From the NCBI GenBank assembly GCA_015493505.1, contig WGDA01000084.1, positions 1 through 43,845 of the forward strand: a stretch of DNA of 43,845 nucleotides, written 5' to 3'. This document shows positions 17,361 to 25,770 of this stretch, in pieces. The position numbers and the translations under genes were made by a program. The notes beneath the pieces were generated by a model. It made no database searches. It saw nothing but the letters and a program-made list of their open reading frames with translations, and had not been told where the DNA came from. This DNA comes from Pseudomonadota bacterium. GTDB lineage: Bacteria > Desulfobacterota > S145-22. How positions within the stretch are numbered: the first letter of the stretch is position 1; each line of letters begins with the position of its first letter.

Positions 17361-19979
17361 ATGTGTCAGCGCGTGATAGGGAAAAGGGATAAAATTTTGA
17401 AAGGCTGGTGGATTTGTTTCGCATTCCTTGTTTCTATAGTGCTCGTGTTTCCGTCTTACGGGGTGGCCTCCAAAGGGGGAGGAACGCAACAGGCGCCTTT
17501 ATGGGCCTGGGTAAACGTCAGAGAAACGCATGTCAGGCAACAGCCGACCGTAAAATCGCCATCTTTAGGTATTTTGCGGAAGGGCCAAGTTGTGAGAACC
17601 TTAAAGTCTGTCAAAGAATGGACAAAGGTAGAGTACGAACTTGGAAAAACAGGATGGATATTCAGTAAAAATATATCACCTGGCCTGCCGGCCACGCTAC
17701 CCGAAGCAGACCGGATTCTTTACCTGAAAGAGGTAAAAACGGGAAATAGAGGTGTCGTAGAGGTCTTCTTCAACGGCGCTATCGGGAATAAGGTAAAGAT
17801 GTTTAGCATGAAGTCTCCCGTTCGCCTCATTATGGATCTTCCGGGCATGAAGTCTTCCCGCAATAGAACCTTTTCTCTTACAAAAGCGTCATTTGTTTCA
17901 AAGGTTAAAATTGGCGTTCACCCGGATAAATCACGAGTTGTATTGTATTTGAACAATAAAATCAGAAAATTTTCCCACAAAATCAGCCTGGAGAAAAATT
18001 CCTTATCTCTCGCTTTTCTGCTTGGGGGGCAAGCCGTGGCAACAAACGCAGCCACAAAAAATGTCCAAAAGACGGCAAAGATTCATCATCAAAAGAAGAA
18101 AAAAGAGGCCATAAAGGCGACCCATCACATCAAGCGCCTTGCGGAGGTAATCAGAACGGGATTCAGGGATGAAACAACACGGTCCATGGTTGTCTTAAAA
18201 TTAACAGAGAAGCCTGCTTATTATTACATCAGGTTTAAGAACGGAAAGGTGGGGCTCATTTTGGATGACGCCTTTATCAGCAAGAGATACATGAGATTTA
18301 TGGACACATCCGCTTTTCCAACCCCCGTAAAAAAGATTGAATTCAAGAACGTCACAGGTACCAAAGAAGGTAGAAAGGCGGAGGTCTGGGTGACGGTAAA
18401 GGGCATGATCAAAAATGACGTCGCCATTGATGGCACGACACTGAAATGGATATTTCAGAAGCCTGAAGAATATATCGCGAAAGCCCAAAAGACTCAAAAG
18501 GTTCAAAAGTTCCCGGTTAAAAAATCGCTTGTCAAAACGTCCGCAACGGTGGTGCAAAAACCTAAGATGAAAACAGCGTCTAAAGTTGCCAAACCCGTTG
18601 CAAGCACTAACGAGTCTAAAAGGGTCCTGCAAGCTTCCGCACCGTCGCACCCACTGTTCATCAAGAAGAAATACACCGGCACCAAGATGTCTTTCGATTT
18701 CCAGCAAGCGGATATTCATAATGTGTTGCGCTTGATTGCTGAGGTCAGCAACCTGAATATCGTGGCTGGGGACGACGTGAGAGGCAAGATTACCCTCCGC
18801 CTGAAGAACGTGCCGTGGGATCAGGCACTGGATATTATCCTTGAATCACAAGGATTGGGGAAACAGAGAATTGGCAATGTCCTCAGAATTGCCCCCATTT
18901 CAAAGCTCAAAAAGGAAATGCAGGAGAAAATCTCGGCCAAAAAAACGGTGGAGAAACTTGAACCCCTTGTTACCTCTTATATTCCCATCAACTATACCAC
19001 GGCAAAAAACCTGTCCATAAAAGTGAAACCCATGTTGTCTTCCCGTGGAACGGTCATGGTTGACGATCGGACAAACACCCTGATTATTAAGGATATTGCC
19101 AAAAAGGTCAAAGATGTGAAGGCGTTGGTAAAGAAACTGGACACGCCAACTCCGGAAGTTTTGATAGAATCCAGGATCGTAGAAGCGACAAAGGATTTCA
19201 CGCGTGAAATTGGTATCAAATGGGGAGCCAATTACAACGCCGGGCCGCAGTACGGAAACGCCCCGAGCTCGAACTTCCCCAACGCTATGAACGTTAGGGG
19301 TGGCGCCACGGGCCAGGCTGGTGGGGGAACAACAACAGGTACCGGTACAACTGGTGGCACAGGATCCATGCCATCCGGCATTCTCCCCAATGTGAATCTG
19401 CCGGCTGCCGCCTCCTACGGAGCATTAGGCGTAACGTTGGAACAGGTGGCAAACATCTTCACCCTGGATGCGGAGCTGACCGCCATGGAGGACAATGGAA
19501 AGGGCCGTATAATTTCCAGTCCGCGTATCGCCACACTCGACAACAAGACGGCAAAGATTGAACAGGGCCTGAGAATTCCTTATCTGAAGATTACAGAAGA
19601 AGGAACCGTGACCACTGAATTCATCGAGGCGAACCTGAATATGGAGGTGACACCTCACGTGAGTAATGATAAAATGATAAACATGCAGGTGCAGGTCTCG
19701 AAAGATACCCCCGACTGGTCACATCTGGTACAGGGGGTGCCCAGCATCGATAAGAAGGAAGCCACAACCAACGTGATGGTTCGTGACGGCGGTGTCACGG
19801 CAATTGGAGGGATATTTACCATAGAGAGGACGAACTCTATTCATAAGGTTCCTTTCTTTGGGGATATCCCGATTCTCGGCTGGGCATTTAAAAACAAAAG
19901 AACAGTCAAAAACCGTAAGGAGTTGTTGATATTTATCTCACCAAAACTTATCCCGTTAAAAGAAAGCAGAAAGAAGTAA
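17361..19979 (+). CDS. pilQ: Type IV pilus secretin PilQ with N-terminal SH3 domain
   Basis: 872-residue outer-membrane secretin that forms the pilus exit channel. Domain order: signal peptide (~1-37); bacterial SH3-like domain (~44-104: WAWVNVRETHVRQQPT ... LGKTGWIFSKNI); AMIN domain (~118-215); a second AMIN-like segment (~260-355); a Lys/Val-rich linker; STN/N0 domain (~440-515: MSFDFQQADIHNVLRLIAEV); secretin N1/NOLW domain (~535-595); and the secretin barrel from ~597 to the end (VLIESRIVEATKDFTREIG, VPFFGDIPILGWAFKNK). AMIN and SH3 domains are expected to bind peptidoglycan. A Gly/Thr-rich insert (~650-690) interrupts the secretin domain. Last gene of the pilM-Q set; the amidase begins 25 nt later. 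Confidence 0.95.
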   Translation: MCQRVIGKRDKILKGWWICFAFLVSIVLVFPSYGVASKGGGTQQAPLWAWVNVRETHVRQQPTVKSPSLGILRKGQVVRTLKSVKEWTKVEYELGKTGWIFSKNISPGLPATLPEADRILYLKEVKTGNRGVVEVFFNGAIGNKVKMFSMKSPVRLIMDLPGMKSSRNRTFSLTKASFVSKVKIGVHPDKSRVVLYLNNKIRKFSHKISLEKNSLSLAFLLGGQAVATNAATKNVQKTAKIHHQKKKKEAIKATHHIKRLAEVIRTGFRDETTRSMVVLKLTEKPAYYYIRFKNGKVGLILDDAFISKRYMRFMDTSAFPTPVKKIEFKNVTGTKEGRKAEVWVTVKGMIKNDVAIDGTTLKWIFQKPEEYIAKAQKTQKVQKFPVKKSLVKTSATVVQKPKMKTASKVAKPVASTNESKRVLQASAPSHPLFIKKKYTGTKMSFDFQQADIHNVLRLIAEVSNLNIVAGDDVRGKITLRLKNVPWDQALDIILESQGLGKQRIGNVLRIAPISKLKKEMQEKISAKKTVEKLEPLVTSYIPINYTTAKNLSIKVKPMLSSRGTVMVDDRTNTLIIKDIAKKVKDVKALVKKLDTPTPEVLIESRIVEATKDFTREIGIKWGANYNAGPQYGNAPSSNFPNAMNVRGGATGQAGGGTTTGTGTTGGTGSMPSGILPNVNLPAAASYGALGVTLEQVANIFTLDAELTAMEDNGKGRIISSPRIATLDNKTAKIEQGLRIPYLKITEEGTVTTEFIEANLNMEVTPHVSNDKMINMQVQVSKDTPDWSHLVQGVPSIDKKEATTNVMVRDGGVTAIGGIFTIERTNSIHKVPFFGDIPILGWAFKNKRTVKNRKELLIFISPKLIPLKESRKK

Positions 19980-20004
19980 GGCGGTTCTCCAGAATTTCTC
20001 TGTC

Positions 20005-21672
20005 ATGCGTGCAGTAGTTTTACGCGATACCACCTCGATAAGGTGGTATCGCTTTCGCTTTATCCCTTTTATTCTGTTCATGGCTATTTTGTTGGCAGCG
20101 CCCGCGTTCAGTTCCGCGTCCACCACGCCCCAGACGGAGAAGAATTTTTACAGGCTGAGAAAACGGTGTATCCATACCCTAAAGAGCCAAAACCTCTTAT
20201 CTTCTCGCGCGGCTGTCACGAGCCTCGCGCGTGAGTGCCGCGCATTCCAGAAAGCGCACCCCACATCTATTTATGGAACGCGGGCCCTCTATTTATCCGG
20301 GATGCTGTGGGAAGGGCTCTATACCCATACCAAACATATCTCAGACTGGAATCAATCCATGAGGGCGTACGCAAAAGTTGTTGCCCTGTATCCAACTTCA
20401 TGGCTTGCGGATGACGCGCTTTACAGAATCGGGGTGCTCTATTTGAGGATTGGTCTTAATCATTCGGCTTTCGCCACGTTCAAAAAACTGTTGGAAAGAT
20501 ACCCCAACAGTGATTTAAGAAGCATGGCGAAATCGCATCTTTATCGTTTAAGCCACACAACCTCTAAGAATATTTACAAAAAAAAGAAAAATGGGAGGGC
20601 TTATTCCGTTCTCTTCAAGGGGTTTCGTTACTGGTCCAACGCCAAATATACCCGGGTTGTCTTGGATTTCTCTGATAAAATCCCTTTTAATTTTAAAATC
20701 ATCAAAGGATCTCGCGAGACGAAACTACTTATCCTGTTTGCCAAACCCTTTTATCTCCATGGCGCTTCCAGCCGATTGATCCACGGAAAGGATGGTGAAT
20801 ACTTCAAAGAAGCAAGCCTGAAGGGAAGGACGGGGACATCGCCCCTGGCCATGATAACATTCGGACCAAACGCGCAGTGCAGAATTTTCACCCTTGTTTC
20901 GCCTTTTCGGGTTGTGATAGACGCGGTTCATCAAAGAAATAATGAAAAGATGTGCCCCGTGAAGCCGTTACATCGTAAGGCGGAAAATATCATCATTTGC
21001 CTGGATCCGGGTCATGGAGGAAAAGACCCGGGCGCGACAGGGCCCCATGGGATCAAGGAAAAGAATGTGGTGTTGAGAATTGCCAGGATTTTAAGGAAGA
21101 TTCTCATCAAAAAATATGGATTCAAGGTCATCATGACGCGGAACAGCGATGTCTTCATTCCCTTGGAGGAACGCGTCGCTTTCGCGAATTCACACGGAGC
21201 TGACTTATTTGTCTCGATTCACATCAACGCTTCCAGAAATCGGCACCTTCAGGGAATTGCCACTTACTGTTTGAGCAATACCTCCGACAGAAAAAGCTTG
21301 AGGCTCGCTGCAAGAGAGAACGGCGTTCCCCTTTCCAAGATGAGCAGTGTCGAGAAAATCTTAAATGACATGCTCTTCTGCGAGAAATATAATGAATCTT
21401 ATCAGGTAGCGCATATCATACAGGGTGAACTCATGAGAGAAGTAAGGTCTTATAGCCCCTATATTCATAACCTGGGTGTCAGATACGCCCCGTTTTACGT
21501 TCTGGCAGGGGCGAAAATGCCTTCCGTCCTTTTAGAGCTTGATTTTATAAGCAACCCGAAAAGCGAAGCCAGATTGAGCCATTACCCCTATCTGGATACG
21601 ATAGCTGATGGAATCGCCAAGGGGATTTCCAAGACAATTAAAACGACAGACGTGGCGGAAAATTTCAATTGA
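20005..21672 (+). CDS. AMIN-domain N-acetylmuramoyl-L-alanine amidase
   Basis: 555-residue exported zinc amidase of the AmiC (Amidase_3) type that cuts peptide stems from peptidoglycan. Order: Arg-rich signal peptide (hydrophobic core FIPFILFMAILLAA, end near residue 39), a TPR-like helical region (~45-190), an AMIN domain (~200-310: YTRVVLDFSDKIPF ... SPFRVVIDAV), and the catalytic domain (~329-550). Zinc ligands H337 (LDPGHGG), E352 (KEKN) and H406 (SIHINA) and catalytic E511 (LLELDFISN) are all present. The ATG at 20005 has no good ribosome-binding site but is needed to supply the signal peptide's basic n-region; a perfect hairpin lies just downstream of it. It may remodel cell wall for pilus assembly or division; the shared AMIN fold with the adjacent PilQ supports the former. 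Confidence 0.9.
   Translation: MRAVVLRDTTSIRWYRFRFIPFILFMAILLAAPAFSSASTTPQTEKNFYRLRKRCIHTLKSQNLLSSRAAVTSLARECRAFQKAHPTSIYGTRALYLSGMLWEGLYTHTKHISDWNQSMRAYAKVVALYPTSWLADDALYRIGVLYLRIGLNHSAFATFKKLLERYPNSDLRSMAKSHLYRLSHTTSKNIYKKKKNGRAYSVLFKGFRYWSNAKYTRVVLDFSDKIPFNFKIIKGSRETKLLILFAKPFYLHGASSRLIHGKDGEYFKEASLKGRTGTSPLAMITFGPNAQCRIFTLVSPFRVVIDAVHQRNNEKMCPVKPLHRKAENIIICLDPGHGGKDPGATGPHGIKEKNVVLRIARILRKILIKKYGFKVIMTRNSDVFIPLEERVAFANSHGADLFVSIHINASRNRHLQGIATYCLSNTSDRKSLRLAARENGVPLSKMSSVEKILNDMLFCEKYNESYQVAHIIQGELMREVRSYSPYIHNLGVRYAPFYVLAGAKMPSVLLELDFISNPKSEARLSHYPYLDTIADGIAKGISKTIKTTDVAENFN
20024..20052 (+). repeat. Perfect 11-bp inverted repeat at the start of the amidase gene
   Basis: GCGATACCACC (20024-20034) and GGTGGTATCGC (20042-20052) are exact reverse complements separated by a 7-nt loop. 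The stem begins 45 nt after the pilQ stop and lies inside the first 16 codons of the amidase. Only a broken T-run follows (TTTCGCTTT). It could be an attenuating mRNA hairpin, a protein operator or an intrinsic terminator read through by coding sequence. Confidence 0.8.
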
Positions 21673-21814
21673 TATAATCTTGATGCAGTCGCAAAAAGTA
21701 AGAATTAGGAGGCAAAGCAAAAAGCTTCAAGCTCAAGGGGCGAAATGCCTGAGAGACACGATGGCTTTGAACGTCGCGCCGCAATGATGAAGTTTTTCAG
21801 AAAACTGTCAATTT

Positions 21815-23563
21815 TCACGAATACAAAAAGCGCTTAATGTTGATTTGCGGGGTAGTTGTCCCATTCCAGACGTTCAGGGTGGGAACACCGACCAATCCCG
21901 TGACTTGATCAATCGTTTCCCACTCTTTTTCGGCATTGAAGGCGACTCCTGAAACAGGCGCGGAACCCGCGCGGGTTCCGAAGCTAATCTTGATGTGTTT
22001 ATCTTTCAGGAGCCTCTTTGAAAAAACCTTAACCCCTCTGAACATAAGAAGGGGAGGGGGGTTGCCCGTGCCGAAGGGCTCCAATCGGGGCAGCTCCGAG
22101 AAAAATTGCGGGGATATCTCTTCTCCATCGATGATGGCATCAATTTCCCACCTCTTCTTTGGGGGAGTCCCATCTAACTGTTTTTCAATAGATAGAGAAA
22201 ACGTCTCGCAAAAAGCGTGAAGGTTTTCCTTGTTTATCTTCAATCCACCCGCCATGGGATGACCACCATAGGCTTCGAGCAGGTGGTGACATTGGCGTAG
22301 CGCCTTGAAAATGTTGACATCGGAGACCCCTCTGACGGACCCTTTCCCTTCCTGCCGGCTGAAGGTGATTAAAACAGTGGGGCGGCCAAACTTTTCAACA
22401 AGCTTCGAGGCCGCGATACCAATGACCCCTTCATGCCATTCTTCCCCCCAAAGAACCACCGCGTAAGGCGAAAGATATCCGTTTCCTTTTTCAATTTCGC
22501 TATTCAATTGTTCCAGGAGCTTTTTTTCAATCCCTTGCCTTTTAGCGTTTAAAGCTTCCAGTTCCGAAACAATGTCCGCGGCTTCCCGAGGGCTTTCAGC
22601 CGTCAAAAGCGAAACGCAAAGAGAAGCGTCACTCAACCTTCCCGCCGCATTAAAACGGGGGGCCACTTGAAAAGCGATCTCCCACGGTGAAATACTCTCC
22701 TTCCCGTAAAGCCCCAGATGAGATAGAAAAGCCCGCAACCCAATCCGTTTTGTGTTCGCCAAAATATCCAAGCCCGTTGTAACGAGAATTCTGTTGATGT
22801 ATTTTAACGGGACCATATCCGCGACTGTGCCGATGCCGGCCAAATCGAGGTAATTTCTCAAATCAGGCTCCGTTACTTTGTTTTTATGCCATAAGCCTGT
22901 ATCCCGAAAATGTTTACGGAGCGCTATCAGAAGGAAAAAGACAACGCCGGCACCGGATAATTCCTGATAAGGAAAGGGACATTCCGGAAGGGCAGGATTG
23001 AGCACGCCAAACGCTCCGGAAGGCCTCTTCACAGCCTGATGATGGTCTGTCACGATTGTGTCAACCCCCATATTTTTGAGCTCCAGAATTACCTCTTCGT
23101 TGGACGTCCCACAATCTACCGTAATCAAAAGCGAGAATGGGTTAGCCGCGTGGAGAGCCCGCAGCGTCTGAACGTTGAGGCCATACCCATCTGTAAAGCG
23201 GTTGGGAATATGATACCTGACCGGATATCCCAAGTGCCTGAAGAAGTTGACGATCAAAGCCGTTGATGTCACGCCGTCAACGTCATAATCACCATAGATG
23301 AGAATGGATTCCCGGTTGATAATCGCTTTGTGTATTCTTTCCACAACCCGAGGCATTTCCCTGAACAAGAAAGGATCCGGAATATCCATCAAACGGGGGG
23401 AGAGAAAAGCAGAAATCTCTTCAAGAGAACGAAACTCCCGGTTGGCAAGAATTCTCGAAGTCAATTCTGTCAAATGAAAACGGTTCTTAATTTCTCCCAC
23501 GAAAAGCGGGTTGGGTTCCTTGAGCGCGAAAATTTCAGAGCCGTTGTCCATTATTTTTTTCAT
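21815..23563 (-). CDS. recJ: Single-stranded-DNA-specific 5'-3' exonuclease RecJ
   Basis: 582-residue DHH-family nuclease acting in recombination and mismatch/base-excision repair. Metal-binding motifs are intact: DYDVDG (92-97), VDCGTSN (149-155) and TDHHQ (172-176). The C-terminal DHHA1 part has GKGSVRGVSD and AYGGHPMAGGLKI (the GGH motif), and an OB-fold region ends the protein. The ATG overlaps the pyrD stop by 4 nt (ATGA), so it is coupled to pyrimidine synthesis genes. It is the last gene of the minus-strand run and converges on the amidase; the 142 nt between them hold no clear gene or terminator. Confidence 0.96.
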   Translation of the reverse strand: MKKIMDNGSEIFALKEPNPLFVGEIKNRFHLTELTSRILANREFRSLEEISAFLSPRLMDIPDPFLFREMPRVVERIHKAIINRESILIYGDYDVDGVTSTALIVNFFRHLGYPVRYHIPNRFTDGYGLNVQTLRALHAANPFSLLITVDCGTSNEEVILELKNMGVDTIVTDHHQAVKRPSGAFGVLNPALPECPFPYQELSGAGVVFFLLIALRKHFRDTGLWHKNKVTEPDLRNYLDLAGIGTVADMVPLKYINRILVTTGLDILANTKRIGLRAFLSHLGLYGKESISPWEIAFQVAPRFNAAGRLSDASLCVSLLTAESPREAADIVSELEALNAKRQGIEKKLLEQLNSEIEKGNGYLSPYAVVLWGEEWHEGVIGIAASKLVEKFGRPTVLITFSRQEGKGSVRGVSDVNIFKALRQCHHLLEAYGGHPMAGGLKINKENLHAFCETFSLSIEKQLDGTPPKKRWEIDAIIDGEEISPQFFSELPRLEPFGTGNPPPLLMFRGVKVFSKRLLKDKHIKISFGTRAGSAPVSGVAFNAEKEWETIDQVTGLVGVPTLNVWNGTTTPQINIKRFLYS

Positions 23564-24471
23564 TTCAGCCGTCCAATCCAGTTGTTGAGGGAAGGTATTC
23601 CCCTTCTTTTGAAAAACTCTTCCAAACCATCAAGTATTTCATCAAAAATACTTGGATTCACCAGGGCCATCGTTCCGATTTGTACCGCGCGGGCGCCAAG
23701 AAGAAAATATTCGAGGGCGTCTCTCGCGCTGGCACACCCCCCGGAAGCGATCACGGGAACGCGAACCTCTTTTACGACCTGCCAGACCGCGTATTGTGAC
23801 AGCGGCTTGATGGCGGGGCCCGTCAATCCCCCCGTGATGTTTCCCAGACAATATTCCTCGCGTTCGATATCCACTGCAATCCCCGTATAGCTGTTTGCCA
23901 CGGTTATAGCGTCAGCCCCTGCCTCCTCGGCTGCCTTCGCGATTACGGCAATATCATTCACGGAAGGAGTCAGCTTGACCCAAACCGGCTGAGAAGCTTT
24001 GGATTTCACATCCCTAATAAGAGCGGACAAAATACGGGCGTCTTTCCCAAACGCTATTCCTCCAGCCCGAACATTGGGGCAGGAAACGTTTAACTCAAGG
24101 GCCTTGACCGCCTGATGTTTAGAGAGTCTTGATGCTATTTCAACAATCTCCTGGGTGGATTCTCCAAATATGTTTACGATTAAAGGAGGGTTTTCCCCTG
24201 AAAAAAAAGGGAGAATTTCATTGAGGAAGGCCTCCAGGCCAATATTTTCCAGCCCGATCGCGTTCAGGAGCCCGCAGGATGTTTCGCATACCCTCGGGGG
24301 CGGGTTTCCCTTCCTTGGCTTGAGTGAAATCCCTTTGGTAACAAAGGCGCCCAGAGAAGGGCAGGGCGCTTGTAAAAATTCTTTCCCATACCCGGCAGTT
24401 CCGGAAGCGGTCATAAGAGGGCTTGAAAATTGAAGACCCGAAATCTCAGTCGAAAGGTCAATGACATTCAT
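23560..24471 (-). CDS. pyrD: Dihydroorotate dehydrogenase, class 1B catalytic subunit
   Basis: 303-residue FMN enzyme oxidising dihydroorotate to orotate in pyrimidine synthesis. The class 1 catalytic cysteine is C131 in ELNVSCPNVRAGG; other class 1 features are SPLMTASGTAGYG, FVTKGISLKPRKGN and the FMN phosphate region VIASGGCASARDALEYFLLG. The adjacent pyrK, the electron-transfer subunit, shows this is the NAD-dependent 1B type. The start overlaps the pyrK end by 14 nt. Confidence 0.96.
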   Translation of the reverse strand: MNVIDLSTEISGLQFSSPLMTASGTAGYGKEFLQAPCPSLGAFVTKGISLKPRKGNPPPRVCETSCGLLNAIGLENIGLEAFLNEILPFFSGENPPLIVNIFGESTQEIVEIASRLSKHQAVKALELNVSCPNVRAGGIAFGKDARILSALIRDVKSKASQPVWVKLTPSVNDIAVIAKAAEEAGADAITVANSYTGIAVDIEREEYCLGNITGGLTGPAIKPLSQYAVWQVVKEVRVPVIASGGCASARDALEYFLLGARAVQIGTMALVNPSIFDEILDGLEEFFKRRGIPSLNNWIGRLK

Positions 24472-25291
24472 GTATCTGTTCCCACGATAAAGAAGCGGCG
24501 TTAAAAACGGGACCCTCCCGGCACGTCCTCAAGTATTTTCCTTCTGAAGAGGGCACGCTGCACCCCAGGCAATACCCTGTGCCGCAAGCCATTCGGGTCT
24601 CCAGGGAAACATAGAGCTCAATTTTCTGGTCATGACATATCCTTGAAAGAGGACGTAGCATTTCGGTCGGTCCACACGCGTAAACGATGGGGGCGACATT
24701 TAAATCCCGGATATCGTGAACACGCGCCAAGAAAAGCTCCAAGACAGTTCCTTTTTCACCTATGGTGCCGTCTTCAGATGAAAGGGAGAGGGGTAGCCCT
24801 GACAGTGATTCATCAACCATCTTAAAATCGAAGAAATCCGCTTTTCCCCTGATTCCCCAAAACACCCTGGCCTTTTCCGCGAAGGAGCGATTGGTCGAAA
24901 AAATGGAAAGCAAAGGCGCGATACCAATTCCCCCGCCGAGGAGTATGGGCATGGTCCTCTCAGATTGACGAACCGGAAATCCACGCCCAAGGGGATGTGA
25001 TATCGCAAGAGAGTCACCCGGTTTTTCCCTGGACAACATTAGAGTGCCTTTCCCCACCACCTGGTATACGACGGCGATGGTATTGTGGGATGAATCGGCG
25101 TAACAGATACTGAACGGACGGTTCAGCAGGGGATCATAGGTGTCTGAAACACGTATCATGATAAATTGTCCGGGGGAAAAGGAATCTAAAAAATCCGGAT
25201 CAACCTGGATACTCAGGAGGAAAAACCGGTGATTTAGGGGATTGTTAATAAGGATTTTCCCCGTGCGTAGGGCGTGTGTGGCTCTATCCAA
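24458..25291 (-). CDS. pyrK: Dihydroorotate dehydrogenase electron-transfer subunit
   Basis: 277-residue FAD and [2Fe-2S] subunit that passes electrons from PyrD to NAD+. Ferredoxin-reductase-like motifs: FSPGQFIMIRV, NRPFSI (FAD binding) and LLGGGIGIAPL (nucleotide binding). The cluster ligands are C236, C241, C244 and C257 in the spacing C-x4-C-x2-C-x12-C, as in other PyrK proteins. Translation appears to start at TTG 25291, with GGGAAGG 4 nt upstream; no alternative start fits better. It overlaps the rimI end by 8 nt. Confidence 0.94.
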   Translation of the reverse strand: MDRATHALRTGKILINNPLNHRFFLLSIQVDPDFLDSFSPGQFIMIRVSDTYDPLLNRPFSICYADSSHNTIAVVYQVVGKGTLMLSREKPGDSLAISHPLGRGFPVRQSERTMPILLGGGIGIAPLLSIFSTNRSFAEKARVFWGIRGKADFFDFKMVDESLSGLPLSLSSEDGTIGEKGTVLELFLARVHDIRDLNVAPIVYACGPTEMLRPLSRICHDQKIELYVSLETRMACGTGYCLGCSVPSSEGKYLRTCREGPVFNAASLSWEQIHECH

Positions 25292-25766
25292 TGGGCCTTC
25301 CCATGATGAGGGCGTTGACTTTTTCTTTCATGTAGTAGTTTTTCCTCACACCAATCTGCTTGAAGCCCAGTTTTTCGTACAGGCGAATGGCGCCTGAATT
25401 GTTTTCCCTGACTTCCAGAAAGGCGTATCTGGCGAATCCTCTGCGGGATTCCTTTTCCAGGCTTCGCTGAAGCAGCGTTGTCCCGATTCCCATGTCACGG
25501 TAGGATGGGTGAACGGCGATATTCAAGATATGCATTTCAAAAGCGACAACCTGGTAGAAAATATACCCCAAAATCGCGTTGTCGAGATCCAGGCGTTTCG
25601 CGACAAAGGATTGGCTCAGGGGGTTGTTTAGCTCTTCCAGGAACATGTTGCGCGTCCAGGGGGACGGGAATGACTGGATCTCAATCTGAAGGATCTGCTG
25701 AATATCCTCCGGTTTTGTCACATACAGGTAAAGCTGGTTTGTTTTGCTGTCGTATGGGGTATTCAT
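25284..25766 (-). CDS. rimI: Ribosomal-protein-alanine N-acetyltransferase-like GNAT enzyme
   Basis: About 160 residues, a GNAT-fold acetyltransferase. EIQSFPSPWTRNMFLEEL near the N-terminus and NIAVHPSYRDMGIGTTLL (acetyl-CoA-binding motif A) are typical of RimI, which acetylates the N-terminal alanine of ribosomal protein S18. EVRENNSGAIRLYEKLGFKQ completes the fold. I chose the ATG at 25766, 4 nt after the stop of the TPR gene, over an in-frame TTG at 25781 inside that gene. Other GNAT substrates cannot be excluded. Confidence 0.85.
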   Translation of the reverse strand: MNTPYDSKTNQLYLYVTKPEDIQQILQIEIQSFPSPWTRNMFLEELNNPLSQSFVAKRLDLDNAILGYIFYQVVAFEMHILNIAVHPSYRDMGIGTTLLQRSLEKESRRGFARYAFLEVRENNSGAIRLYEKLGFKQIGVRKNYYMKEKVNALIMGRPIG

Positions 25767-25770
25767 CGAC

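Noticed and set aside
21725-21814. Short hairpins (for example AGTTTT-TCAG-AAAACT) between the convergent amidase and recJ genes as terminators
   Set aside because: Stems of 4-6 mostly A/T pairs without a proper U-tract; too weak to call.
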